64,000 nt of DNA from the NCBI GenBank assembly GCA_947172415.1, contig OX359200.1:3970501-4034500 (forward strand), in the 5' to 3' direction. Of this stretch, positions 1-12,249 are shown in pieces. Within the stretch, counting starts at the first letter, position 1. The number at the start of each line of letters is the position of its first letter. Below the pieces are notes generated by a model, which was not told the origin of the DNA, did no database searches, and saw only the letters and a program-made list of their open reading frames with translations. The position numbers were made by a program, and so were the translations under genes. Source of the stretch: Chondrosia reniformis (lineage: Eukaryota; Porifera; Demospongiae; Chondrillida; Chondrillidae).

Positions 1-36
1 AGTTAGGAGCCTCTAATTCTCAAGCAATTTGCGAAA

Positions 37-91
37 ATGGACCAGTTTGAAAATACTAATATGTTGCAAGCTAAAAGAAGGAAAGTGGCAG
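37..91 (+). CDS. candidate first coding exon of the DUF7869-type gene
   Basis: An ATG at 37 opens a short basic peptide (MDQFENTNMLQAKRRKVA) that reaches a GTATAA donor at 92, leaving one base of a split codon. A possible second exon at 5202-5263 begins after TTTTTAG and restores the frame, giving an Ala- and Ser/Thr-rich peptide ending in IEPQQQL. The LTR element at 1037-5180 would then lie inside the first intron. The join rests only on splice phase. The link from 5263 to the next recognisable exon did not resolve cleanly. The window edge may also hide earlier exons. Confidence 0.3.
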
Positions 92-1031
92 GTATAATTT
101 GTAAACATTGTTCTATTACAGTAAAACAGTTACTATAGAAGCATTTACGTTCAAACTATGATTAGATATATATATTAAGCTATATACTGCAGCATATCCA
201 CTGCCAGGAACATAAATCAGCATCAGCTAGTGTCCTACAATAATTCAATAAAAGACAGTGTCATTAAATGATTATTTCAGTAAATGATGATGTATAATTT
301 TAATCCACAGAAACATTTACAACTACACCTAACACAGAAAGCCATTTGAGTGACACAATGTATTGGGATGATGTTAGTTGTGTACAAGTATATGTAGCTA
401 CGTATATACCCATGACATTTGAACCAAAAAGTTTGATGAATAGTACTTTTTTAACACAGAATGACCTAAAGTAAGTATACTGTTAGATACATATAAGAGG
501 TGTCTAAGAGGAGTCACTGAATAAACTATAGAGGCCAATGGAATTTTTTTATTGTTTCTAATTCTTTCCTCTTGTTTTCTTAACAACTGAATGGCTTTAA
601 GGTGCCTTTGCATTTACTGTACACTTGATGGGCATAATTATACAGGGCAGGTAAAATCACTTAACATCTAATGTTCAAATGTTCGCAAATTCGCAGAATA
701 GACTTACACATATTAAGCTCAAAATACAATGTTAAAGAGAAAATTGAATGCTTCAAAGTCTAAAAAACAAAATATATCTTTCCGTAACATGAAGCCATAC
801 AAAGTAATCGGCAAATTCTGGAGTATATACTATGTACATATTGTTAAATGTATGGCTTCCCTCATTCATACACACGTACTTCAGTATATGGCTTTGTTAA
901 GAATAACAAAGCATACATATATACAAGCCATTGCAAGCAAGATGCTCAAAATCGACTAGTATAAAATGTGCAACATGTGTACATAGGCTTGGCATTTATT
1001 CCTTAACCAAAAAAGTCCATAAAATAAAGCT
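92..1031. other. intronic or intergenic AT-rich DNA, nothing recognised
   Basis: No coding motif, RNA gene or clear repeat is visible in this AT-rich stretch. Its open frames are short, overlap each other on both strands and have no splice context that would make an exon. Confidence 0.5.
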
Positions 1032-1036
1032 AACAT

Positions 1037-1223
1037 TATACTCTTATTCGACGATAGTCCGCAACAAGAAAGACAGTTCACACGAGTCTCAATTAATTAT
1101 CTCTACAATGACCTTACAATAAAAAGACAAAAACTATTGTTCTCTCCGGAAGTTATGTCATCCTTATAGTTAACTATCACTAAATAATAAACAGCTAGCT
1201 ATGCAGTTCTAGATCACGCCACA
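1037..1223 (-). repeat. LTR, 3' copy of the gypsy-like element
   Basis: This repeat matches 4993-5180 over its whole length with only a few differences. It lies on the outer side of the integrase end of the minus-strand element, next to the AACAT target duplication. Confidence 0.88.
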
Positions 1224-4200
1224 TGCATCTCCCTTTCTCCAGTAATTGAGGCGATCAGGAGGGCCAACAAAAGTTCCTGTGCGAGAACGGGTATTGTGGC
1301 TTGGTGTTTCTTGAGTTTGTGGGCCATCATCATTTTGTGTGTTGACTTCTGCTCTCGCATTTAAATGAAAGCGGTTTCTTCTTACTTGTACAGTAGGGGT
1401 TTCGACCAGGTAAGACCTAGGAGCAATATCTCGCTGTATCACACGTCCTGGCACCTGTTTATCATTGGTGCGCACCCATACTGCCTGTTCATCAGACAAC
1501 GGGTCTGAGGATCTTGTGCGATGTCGAACATCTTAGTTGTCTTTTTGCATCTTCTTAAATCGGATATCTTTAAACTTGAAAGAATTCAGATATGACCACT
1601 GAGGCACTAGATTGAGTGTAGGTTGAGGAATGTCAGTGCGCAACTTCCTTCCCATGAGCAATTCCGCTGGACTAAGTCCACACCAGGAGAAAGGTGTTGT
1701 CCTATAGCTAAGTAGAGCTATGTAAGGGTCAGCTGACTTATCTAACAGGGATTTGACCATCTTCACTGATCTCTCTCCTAACCCGTTGCTTTGAGGGTAA
1801 TGTGGGCTGCTTGTGATGTGCTGAAATCCATATTGATCAGCAAATTCTTGCATTTCTTTGGAACTGTATTGTGGACCATTGTCTGAAACAAGGACAGCAG
1901 GGATTCCATGTCATGAAAATAAAGCCTTGAGACTAGCAGACCTCCTTGGATGTAGTTCCGTTCATCTTTTGAACTTCAATGTATCTTGAAAAGTAATCTA
2001 CAAAAAGCAGGTAAACTTTTCTGTGAAGCTCAAAGAGATCTGTACCTATTTTCTCCCATGGAAATTTAGGTAATGGGTACAAAATCATGGGTTCCCTATG
2101 AGGTGTAGCAGCTGCCATACAAGTGGGACAAGCTTTGATATAATCTTCCACCTGCCAAGATACCCCTGGCCACCAAACTGATAAATTAACACGGAGGCGA
2201 CATTTTTGAATGCCTTGGTGACCACAATAAATCTTCTCTAAGATCTGTTTTTGCATGATTTTGGGAATCACTATGTGTCCCCCATAAAGAAGAAGATTGT
2301 CAGAAAGGGTAAGGGCATTTCGCTCTGGCCAAAACCTGAAGGTTTCCCCCTTGAATCTATCACGACTAGGCCATCCATTTTTGCAAAAAGTAATCAGTTG
2401 AGAACAGGTTTCATCTGCATGTTGGGCCTCCTTGTATGTCTCCAATGTAGACTTTTTTGCTGGTAGGAAAGATGTCATTGACTCCATAAAAGATTCTGTT
2501 TTTTTAGCTTCTCCATTGTCCTTTTCATCTGCTGCTGACACAGGAGCCCGTGATAGAGTGTCTGCTGTGTATAAATGTTTTACAGGTACATGACTAACCG
2601 TGTAGGCAAATCTAGCTAGCCTCAGTCTGAAGCGAAGAACTATAGGTGGCAATGTATCCAGGTCCTTCTTGTTCAAAATTGGCACCAAGGGCTTGTGGTC
2701 TGTCTCCAGTTGGATATGTTTTCCTAAGATGTAGGTAGCAAATTTCTCACAGGCCCAGGTGACAGCTAAAGCTTCCTTTTCGATCTGTGCATATCGCCTC
2801 TCCACTTCCGATAAAGATCTGGAAGCATAAGAAATTGGCTTCCATTCATTCTGCTTTGATTGCTGCATCAATACAGCTCCAATACCATATGCAGAGGCAT
2901 CTGCACTTATCTTAGTTGGTGCCTCTGGATTGTAGATAGCTAATACTGTAGGTTTAGTTAGCTCCTCTTTTAGTCTTTCAAACGCTATTTCTTGAGCAGA
3001 ATCCCACATCCACATCTTTTTATTACTGAGGATTTCACGGAGTGGTTGACTCAGCTCTGCTACCTTGGGTGTAAATTTACTCAGCTGGCTGACCATGCCT
3101 AAGAATCTCCTCAGCTCTGTGGTGATCTTGGGTTGTTTCATCTGTATTATTGCAGTGGTCTTGTGAGGGTCTTGAGAGATGCCCTTTTCATCAATCACAT
3201 GACCAAGGAAGTTAATGTGTTTTTTGTTAAACTCACACTTTTCCTGGTTAAGTGTTACTTCAGCAGCTGCAATTTTCTGGAGTACAGCATGTACCCTTTT
3301 ATCATGCTCCTCTTGGTCGCCCCCAAAATCAGTATGTTATCCATGTGGCATAATACTCCTTCCTGTCCTTCCAGAATTTGATTCATCTGCTTCTGCAAGT
3401 GTTCTGGGGCGCTACTTATCCCAAAAGGTAGCCTGTTGAACTGGTATCTCCCAAAGGGTGTTATGAATGTAGTAAGATGGCATGAATTTTGCCTAGGGGT
3501 ACCTGCCAGAATCCTGAGTTGGCATCAAGCTTGCTGAAGATTGTTGCTCCTGTCAGTTTAGCCAGGGTGTCTTCCACTTTAGGTAAGGGGTGTACCTCCC
3601 TTAAAACACTTTCATTCAGTGGACGGAAATCAACACAGATGCGGGAACAACTACCATCCCTGCACACCATTCTGTTGGTTCATTGACTTTGGAAATGACT
3701 CCAAGTGCTTCCATTCGTTGAAGCTCTGTTTGGACCCTTTTTAGCATAGGAAATGGGACATTTCTTGGACTGGGTATTGCTCTGGAATGGATTTTTCCCC
3801 CATACTATCAGCTTGAGCCAGCAATTGCAATGCTTGAATGGCAGGTAAGCCTAACAGGTTGTGCTGTAAGTGGGCCATTACATATACAGGTTGTTGACAG
3901 GACTTACCATTGTGGGTCAAAGTGCATGTTACCTGACCTAGAACATCTAAGGCTTTCCTGTCAGGACCACACAAAATTTTGTTGGAGGTATCTAACTGTC
4001 CAACATTAAGCTCTTCCCAGGTTTTTCTGGAGATGTCGGTCACTTCTGCTCCAGTGTCCATTTTGAAGTGGACTTCTTTCCCTTGTACTCGTATAGGTTT
4101 GGTCCATGCATTGGTTTGTTTGGATAAGATGGCATCAAGGAATGCAAAATCATTATATTCCTCAGAGTTTTCTTGTGGCTGCTCATTAACAGCGGTAACA

Positions 4201-4992
4201 TCTCCAATGGTCCTTGCAGTGAAGCATTGGGATTTGTAGTGGTCTTTCTTTTTGCAAGAATGACAAATTACATCCTTTGCAGGGCACTGATTGCGAGGAT
4301 GTGCTCCTCTTCCATATCTACTACATTTGTTTGCTGCTGTACTTTTTGGCCTCTTTGGAAATCTGTTTTGCTGCTTCTTGGCTTCCTTGTGGTCCTGTGA
4401 GCCCTGAATATATTCAAGGGTTTTCTTCCCCTTGAAATTGTTCTTCAGTAACGCTTGCTGTTTGTGTACAGCCTCTCTTTGGCGAATTATTTTTCACGCT
4501 ATCGAGAGTGAGATCTGCGTCCATTTGTAAACGTTCTGACAAGGTTGAGTCACGAATGCCTACGACCAGAAGATCTCGGATCATTTCTTCCCTAAGGTCT
4601 CCATATGCACAGTCTTCTGCCAGTTGATAGAGGCAGGTGATGAATTGTTCGGCCGATTCTCCGTCAATTTGGATCCTCCTATTGAACCGTGCACTTTCAA
4701 ATATGGTATTTTTACGGACCTTGAAAAACATGTCAAATTGAGCTATTACTCGACCGTACACCTTCTTATCGTTGGACGAAATATTCGTAGAGACTAAAAC
4801 GTCTTCTGCATTTTCTCCGAGACAGTAAAGGAAGGCAGAAACTTGACGTTCCTCAGCTTCTTTAGACAAACCCGACGCCAAACAATATTGCTCGAAGCGA
4901 CGTTTCCACTTCGGCCAGTCATCTGGGTTGTTGAAGTTGAATGCCTCCCGGGGGGGTGCAGCTGTATAGTAGCCATCCGACTTCTGACACCA

Positions 4993-5180
4993 TGTACTAT
5001 TATTCGACGATAGTCCGCAACAAGAAAGACAGTTCACACGAGTCTCAAATAATTATCTCTACAATGACCTTACAATAAAAAGACAAAAAACTATTGTTCT
5101 CTCCGGAAGTTATGTCATCCTTATAGTTAACTATCACTAAATAATAAATAGCTAGCTATGCAGTTCTAGATCATGCCACC
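4993..5180 (-). repeat. LTR, 5' copy of the gypsy-like element
   Basis: This is the partner of the repeat at 1037-1223. On the minus strand it is followed directly by a primer-binding-site-like stretch (about 4973-4992) and then by the gag region. AACAT at 5181-5185 repeats the bases at 1032-1036. Confidence 0.88.
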
Positions 5181-5201
5181 AACATATGTTTATGTTTTTA
5201 G

Positions 5202-5263
5202 GGGCTGCCGCAGGTCATACTTCATTAAGTCATACTAGTTCTATTGAGCCTCAGCAACAATTA
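5202..5263 (+). CDS. candidate second coding exon of the DUF7869-type gene
   Basis: After an AG acceptor at 5200-5201 the sequence reads GAAAGHTSLSHTSSIEPQQQL, in phase with the exon that ends at 91, and then meets a GTCTGT donor. It is short, low in complexity and lacks a recognised motif, so it could be chance. It lies just outside the right LTR and target duplication of the element at 1037-5180. Confidence 0.3.
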
Positions 5264-5395
5264 GTCTGTTAGTCACAAATTGAACTTAACCATACACATC
5301 ACTTCCAAGTTTGGGTGCACCATGATGGCCGAAGTAGAGATATTATTAATCATGAACACAGCAACCACCCCTTACTGCTTCATAGTTAAATTTAT

Positions 5396-8300
5396 CTACA
5401 ATTATTAGACAAACAAGAATGCTGTAGCCAAAGATGCTTGGACCAATTCAGCAAAATGGATATTGCTGGCATACAAGGGAAAGTCAGAACAATGGACCAA
5501 AAGCAGCGAAGACAATACCTGCTTGACTGCTTCTCCGTACGTTTAAGAGAGAAACTAATTGAAGTGATGCCAAGTGGTAAGCTAAGCATAGTAGAAATTT
5601 GAAAACATTAGCATTCATCTGCATGGCATTCACCCGACAAATGGCATTCATTACATATATGTGCAATGTTAACTTTTTCACAATTAATAATCCTTGCAAA
5701 TTAATTTCAAAAAGATGTACACTTGTATGTATGATGTATCTCTATACATTTGAAGGGCAAGGAAGTTTGTAGAGCAGCATTTAAGAAGATATTGAAACTA
5801 TCACACTCACTCCTTAAAGACCTTTTTTGCAATATCATGGAGGAGCTAACAACATCCAGCCACAATTACAGCTTCACTGCCACAGTGGCATGGATGAAAG
5901 TAAAGTTTAACATAATACGTGACAAAATGCCTCATCTTGATCAGGTCAGTTTAACTTTTGTGGTTGCCTTTTTTATTTTCACTAAGCCTTAGAGTTTTTT
6001 GGGCCACTCATTAGCCTTTACAGTTTCTAAAGTAATGTAAGTACCTTTCCAAAACCTTATATAGTCTATAACATGAATATTACTTATTTATTATGTTGAT
6101 TATGTTTCCTTAATCATAAAATTTGTTCATTTTGCATTTTTCTGAATGCTAATTCTGTTCTTGTTTGTTCTGTTTTTTTTGTAATTGCTTGCAAAGTGGG
6201 TATTTGAGAGTGTCAGTTTTAAACTTTTTAGGCTCATCTTCCCCACTTTCTCACTAAATGGGCAGTATACAAAATGATGAAGGAAGATCTACAGAACCAA
6301 TTTATGGATGTAGTGTCTGCTTCCCACTTCTATGCCCTCTGGGACAAATATTTCAAAAATGCAGTTATTCCTAAGGTGAAAAATTGTGTATTGATTACAT
6401 TTAATTGTCAATAAAACAGTGTGTATACAGAAACAATTTCACTGAAAACCATCTTTTAAGCCATTTTTTAATTTCAGGTGACTCTCTTGATACAAAAACA
6501 AACATTAACCCCTTGCTGATAGTCAATGATGAATGACAGTATAGTATTCCACATTGTACATATTCAGAAAAAATGATTCTATAATACACAACTTACTTGC
6601 TATTCCCTTTAGCAAATCCTTTTCTGTAAATGCGATTTGTGCGTTCAATTCTGTCAAAGGAGACAAAAAGTTGCAGGTAATAAAGAAAGAACAAAGAAGC
6701 TTGAGAATGAATACAAGGAGTACCGCAGAAAAGTAGAGTAAGTACATGCATACACAGCAGAAATCAGAAAAAACTGAATGACCAACGCACACACAAGTAC
6801 ACATCGTGGACGACCAATGTTGCAAAAGCCATCCACTTAACCATGTGCACACTTATTCTTTGAGCATTATATATATATATATATATCTGGGCTCATACTA
6901 TACAGATTCACTTAGTCTAGTTAATTAATTAAATCATTTCTTAATTGAGGAAATGTCTATGTATGATACGGAATAATATTCATGTCCCTAGGATACCACT
7001 ATACAGAGGTTTCACTGTATATTTGTTTTGCATTAACACATTATCTAGGTTAGAACGTGACAAATATTATAGTCACAGAGAGAAAGCAAGATGGGAGCCA
7101 GAGAAGTACATAACAATTATACTGGATGGTATGGATCAATCAAAAACTAACCTTCCTTATCTCTCAACCATTTCGAAATCAAACCAAAATCTGTGGCGAA
7201 TCAGAACACATATAACAGATGATATTCATGTACCACAGTACAAGTCAACAAAACTGACATCAGATGGGACATGTATGGGTTTGCTATAGGTTTACAGTAG
7301 GCTTAAAAAAGGTGGTATATGCACACTTTCACCTATTTATACAGGTGTTGTCTGATTGGCTGTACTTTATGTATATATGAGTACAATAATCAGGTTTTAA
7401 TTATTAATACTTTACAACTAAATACATACAGGTGCTTTGATAAAGGCCGAAAAAGGGAAAACAGCTATGGTCTTTATAGACCTCCTAAAATGGGCTCACG
7501 ACAGCAATTTAACCACTAACATTCTACTCCGCTGTCTATCCACCATCACTAAGTTGCCAGATGTTCTTTCTTTACAGTTGGACAATTGCTTCAGAGAGAA
7601 TAAAAACAAATATGTTTTGGCTTTATGTGCCCTGTTAGTTGAAAAGAAATTATTCCGAAAGGTAATCTTAAAAGTATATAATTCAGAGCTTACTTGACAA
7701 ATTGACTGAAAAAACATATGTACAGTGGGCCCTGGTTTAACCGACCTCGAATTTACCGACAACCTTATTTAACCGAACCAAATCGACTGAAACCGATCTC
7801 AATCGTATTCTCTGTAATACATTAGGCCCTCGTATATCCGACCTCCGTATTTGACACTATTTTCTGATACAGATTTAGGTGCATGTGCGTAAATTTGTAA
7901 CCTTTATTATCCGACAGTTGCAGTGTAAATTAAGAAAGTTTCAAGGAATGGCAGAAAAACGTTTGACTGTCAGCGATATCCTTAAAGAATCATCCTTTAA
8001 GAGGATTCCAACAGCATAAAGAAGAGATTACCACACCACGAGATGAAATAAGCATTAATTCAATGGTTTTTACTATTCATGCTTAATTTTATTCATTATT
8101 TAACAACCCCTTTTTATCTGACATCTGATTTATCCGACATTTTGGTTGAAACAGCATCGGTTAAACCAGGGCCCACTACCTTTATTTCTTAAGTTTGTTG
8201 AATTGAACTGTTATAAATCAGACTATTTAGGCATTTCAGCTTTGATCTGATTTAAAGTGGCCTGAGTTAGTCTGAGTTCCTCACTGCTTACTATAAGAGC

Positions 8301-11300
8301 ATTTTTTATTTATACTCAAGATTAAAGTAAATTTCTTGCCTGTTGGACATACACACGAGGACATAGACCAGCTCTTCTCTAAAATTTCAACCTATCTCCG
8401 AAGACATGGAGCAGAAACAATTCCAGGTATATAACATATATTTACTTACTATGCTCATGATCAACCTACCCACCTTGAAACAGCTCTACTTCATTAAGAT
8501 ATGATTCTTCAATTAAGGAGAGCTACACTCCATCACCATTTGTCCAACAATTACATGCTGTGTATAACAACAAGAGCTGGTTAATGGATTGCATTGAAAT
8601 TGTCCATTGCCATACACAGCCTTTACATTTTAGTTTCAAACTCAACGAATCTAACAAAGCTGTCATGCACTGGCATCAATGGACCACCAATAAGTGGTCA
8701 GAGGAAGGTCTAATCCTCTTAAAGGGGAGCCTAGCAACAGTATTGAATTGATGTATGTATTAGTATCCTAAATTACCTCTTTATTCAAACTTTTATATAT
8801 ACGCTTTCACTCTCACAATCCCTTATTTAATATTTATATCATAATGAAGTATACTCACTTACTATAAATTAGAGCTTCTAAAAGGAAATCATACCAATAA
8901 TATATCCCATTCTAAATGTGTAGAAGGAGAACCACATGTCTCCCTACCAGTTTATGAAAAACTAGACATACCATCTTTTAAGTCAGACTTACCAAAGTGG
9001 GCAAAATGGGTGTCAGACAGTTCTTACACCACTTGGAACACCTTCTTAAGGAAGTTAGTGGAGGAACGTAGCAGTATCTGGATGCTACCCTCTTTGCTCC
9101 CCATAAAGCACAAGTACATCAAGATGAACACATGGAAGGGCTCGACACAGGCTCACAAGAAACCCTTTTAACACATAATCAAACACGAGAGGCTAGTTTT
9201 GCCTCCAATTATCAAACTAGTGAATGCGAGGCATTGTGGGGCGAGCCTGAGCAAGTGCCAGTGGTTGTTTCAGTGATTCGTGCCCAATATACGGTACTAT
9301 CACTTTACCACTCAACCATTTTCTTTTACTCATTCTGATTGCTGTTTAATGTATTAAATAGCCGCTTCCCCAACTGTCTTTGAAGTAACACAATAGATAG
9401 ACAGATAGAAAAATCACCGTTTGGCTCGCCCCAATTTCTAACATATTTTTATTATATGTATGTTAATTAAAGTCCTATTTACCCATATTTATAACCACGG
9501 CAAATATCTGGCTGTGATTGTCACTTGACCAATAAATTTAACTTATAACTGGGAACAACATGCAGCATACATACTACCAAATGATACAGCCATTTGACTG
9601 TGATTTGTCAATTTACTTAATTTAAAAATATTAATGTTCAGTGTTATTGTGACATTTAGCTTAGACAAAACTTACTCTTTCAGTATATAGCCGTTTGTTT
9701 CAACCAGTTAAAAAACTGACAAAGGCTTCCTTTGGCGGGCTTCTCCACTACGGAGCATGGTACGCCGGCTTCTCCCATGCATGCAAGTGACTTCCACATC
9801 ACAACTGCTAAAATGTGCAGCATGGAAGTATGGTTACAAACAAGGATAAAAATGGCGTCTTTACGATAAAAATTGGCGTCTTGCTGCAGGAATTTTAGAC
9901 TGGACGCTCTTCTTCGCAGTGGCAAATTTTCGTAAATGAACCACTTCAGGTAACTTCCCAAGTGACACTCCATAATCCGTGAGAGTTAGACTGCATTTCG
10001 TCCAGAAACGACAGAGTATAGCGGTAACAAACAAACAAACAAACACACAAACTCTACTGAATTATATATATAGATTATTATTATTATTATTATTATTATT
10101 ATAAAGCACACTGGTCTATGTTTAGCAATACATCAGCCTATTTCGGATTTTTGCTCCTATACAAATGTATAGGTAAAACAAACAACCGGTACCATCCCTA
10201 CATACTCTCTGATAATGGTTAAATGTTTTGTTGGACTATACTCAACTTAACATAACACTTCACATTACTTTGCCTCTTCAGAGAAACGCCACATATTTCA
10301 GGTCACCAGGTCTAATTAAAACAAAATAAAATCAATTTTGAAAGGTAATGAAACGATTAGGACTTATACAATATCCTGACCAAGTAATGATTATGCGCTG
10401 TATTCTGTTTTGAGCAACGTCCTCAGCACGTGCTCAGTAATAAATACATCCGGCGATTGTGGCCATCTTTAATTTGTAAGCGTATTATAAAATGGCCACT
10501 TCATTTTCATTATACAGTGAACGTCGATTATCCGAACATTGATTAACCGGAGCAAACGGTGCTGACACTTACGGAAAAACTGAATATTTGCCAAAGAATG
10601 GCTAGAGGAGCTACGGTAACATTACTATCCAAAGAATATGAGGTAGGAAAGTCGATATTAAGCGTAAGGAAGTCAAATTGAAACAGTTTGCTTTGAAATT
10701 AGACAGCTGCAATAGTTCAACTAAGCGGTGCACTATGAAATCTGCAAAAGATATCACTCTAGATGATGCTTTTGTATGATTTACAATGTCTACATTATGG
10801 ATTCCGAGATATTATAAAATTTAGTGACAAATGAAACATTGCTATTATCATGGTTAGCTATGCATGAATCCTATTGTAACACTTAATTTATACGTCAATA
10901 CATCGTTTTTGCAAATGGCGGCGTTTAGGAAGCTTTAGTTAACGAAGCCTTTCCATCATTATTTATAACGTTCAGGACACTTAAGCATCCTGAATCGTTA
11001 GGATTAAGAATAAAGCCCAACAATGCGGCCAAGTAGTTAAAGTTAATCCGGGGGCGGCAGCCCCAAGAGTTTTTAAATTTGAAATACTTGTTTTTATCTT
11101 TAAAACAGAATTTCATGTCTTTCATTAGAGTATGTTTTAAATTAAATAAGTCCTGTATGCTTTTCCAAAGTAGGTATAAATTTTTGTGCCCAAATTTGGG
11201 ACTCAGTCTATGTGCCCAAATTTGGTGCTTAATTTGACAATGTAAACAAGTCATTCTACTTATATACCCATGCAGGTATACATTGGATCACACCAATTGT

Positions 11301-11512
11301 CATCTGTACGGATCCGAAGGGTTGAAGATCATTCTGGGTTGAAGGAAGCTCAGTTTGTGGCCGTAAATACTGTGGAAAAAGAAGGCAAGCCAACAATTGG
11401 AAAGGTTTTGAAAGTCCGTGAGATGGATGTAGTTGTTCAGTTGATGAAAGGGGGATATTCATCCTCCTGGAAACCCTGGACACTACAAAAAGGAAAGAAG
11501 GTTGTGCCTTGA
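5396..11512 (+). CDS. DUF7869-type protein, multi-exon
   Basis: Exons seen, boundaries by eye: about 5420-5576 (Cys-rich start, C-C-x3-RC), about 5755-5944 (GKEVCRAAFKKI), about 6232-6375 (HLPHFLTKW, LWDKYF, IPK), 6613-6737 (FCKCDLCVQF then a charged helix), about 7051-7275 (ILDGMDQSKTNLP), 7432-7661 (LQLDNCFRENKNKYV), 8321-8426 (FLPVGHTHEDIDQLFSKIS), about 8521-8735, about 8873-9330, and 11275-11512 ending in TGA. The motif series is the one I recall from animal DUF7869 proteins. The spaced D, DN and H-E residues resemble a DDE nuclease, which I infer. The last exon reads as a small beta-rich domain (QFVAVN, IGKVLKV, SSWKPW). Near 9075-9171 one frame reaches TAA while another continues to 9297, so a short intron or a frameshift lies there. 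It is either a host gene derived from a transposase or an old element. Confidence 0.6.
7723..8177. mobile_element. pogo/Tigger-type non-autonomous element (MITE)
   Basis: The terminal inverted repeats start CAGTGGGCCCTGGTTTAACC at 7723 and end with the inverse at about 8156-8177, next to a TA at the left end. The inner sequence repeats phrases such as TTTACCGAC, TATCCGACC and TTATCCGACA, as pogo-family ends do. It carries no transposase and sits in an intron of the DUF7869-type gene between the exons at 7432-7661 and 8321-8426. Confidence 0.8.
10137..10210. repeat. dispersed repeat, copy 1
   Basis: The core TATTTCGGATTTTTGCTCCT, a following TACAAATGTATAGG and the end GGTACCATCCCTACAT recur at 20247-20320 with few changes. 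Neither copy codes for anything. This looks like the end of a MITE or SINE family. Confidence 0.7.
10515..10795 (+). mobile_element. pogo/jerky-like transposon 5' fragment
   Basis: A pogo-type terminus (CAGTGAACGTCGATTATCCG) next to TA is followed by a reading frame, partly open, that gives LTEKLNICQRMARGATVT and then LLSKEYEVGKSILSVRKS. This is the N-terminal helix-turn-helix of Tigger/jerky transposases. Stops follow soon after and no catalytic part is present. It is a short dead fragment in the same intron. Confidence 0.65.
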
Positions 11513-12240
11513 GAAGATACCATACCAAAAGAATCAAAAATATTATGACTTTGAACTGAGTAGTAAGGGACATTTATGTAAGAAAACCATAGAACACTTA
11601 AAAGAAGCATATAGCAACATTCTTTAATTATCAATGTTAATTATCAATTGTAGTTTATCATTTTGCCACTTTTACCTGAAAGTTTTGGGTTCATCACTCA
11701 GTAAAATGACATTTACCTATTTAATACAAAGATTGAAATTGGTGATTTTATTAATTTGAATTCTGAGGATTTAAGCAAAGAGGCCTTAAAATTACTTCAA
11801 TGTGTTGAATTTCAAAGTAAAATTGAAAAACATATGCTACATTTTGAGAAAAAACCTTAATCAGAATTTCACAATCCAAATCAGAACATTTTTTGCATAT
11901 TGGCAAATTCTTGGCACTAAAGTTTGCCAGTTCATCTTAGCAGATATGAAGGTACATTTTGTGTCTTTTAAAACTCTATTGATTTCATTTAGAAGCTGGA
12001 AAAATGATTAAATTAGATTATAATTTTTACTTACATGTAGGGTCAAAACTCACTTCTTCATACTGCTGAAGAAATGAATATTTTTCTACAACTGCCTCTA
12101 TTGAAAAGTCCCATTCTAGATTAGTGAATAACTTCCTCCTGTAATTGAAGTTCTATCCATTAGATTTTCAACAGCTTTTGGGTCAGGATTTTGCTATAGA
12201 GTAAGGAATAAAATTAAATATACACTAAGGAGTCACTAAT
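11513..12240. other. intergenic AT-rich DNA, nothing recognised
   Basis: This is the 3' flank of the DUF7869-type gene. I see no domain, tRNA or repeat pair here. Open frames are short and AT-driven. Confidence 0.5.
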
Positions 12241-12249
12241 ATTGCTACA

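Larger units (their letters stand above)
1037..5180 (-). mobile_element. Ty3/gypsy-like LTR retrotransposon, broken (fossil)
   Basis: The element lies on the minus strand, bounded by direct repeats of about 187 bp at 1037-1223 and 4993-5180. A 5-bp target duplication AACAT is seen at 1032-1036 and 5181-5185. In minus-strand order the internal region shows gag-like sequence, an aspartic protease with a DTGAEV motif, reverse transcriptase, RNase H with TDHKPL, and an integrase zinc-binding and core segment, in the order usual for Ty3/gypsy. A primer-binding-site-like stretch follows the 5' LTR and a purine-rich tract precedes the 3' LTR. The coding region is interrupted in roughly half a dozen places, so the copy is inactive. 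The LTRs look about 96-97% alike by eye, suggesting a moderately recent insertion. Confidence 0.9.
9331..11269. other. long last intron of the DUF7869-type gene, repeat-rich
   Basis: This stretch separates the two final exons. It holds an (AAAC)n run at 10026-10045, an (ATT)n run at about 10073-10102, a dispersed repeat at 10137-10210 and a pogo-like fragment from 10515. A minus-strand open frame at 9680-10046 has no motif that I trust. Confidence 0.5.

Noticed and set aside
9680-10046. Minus-strand open frames of 61-97 residues
   Set aside because: They lie in the last intron of the DUF7869-type gene, show no trusted motif, and overlap a repeat-rich stretch.
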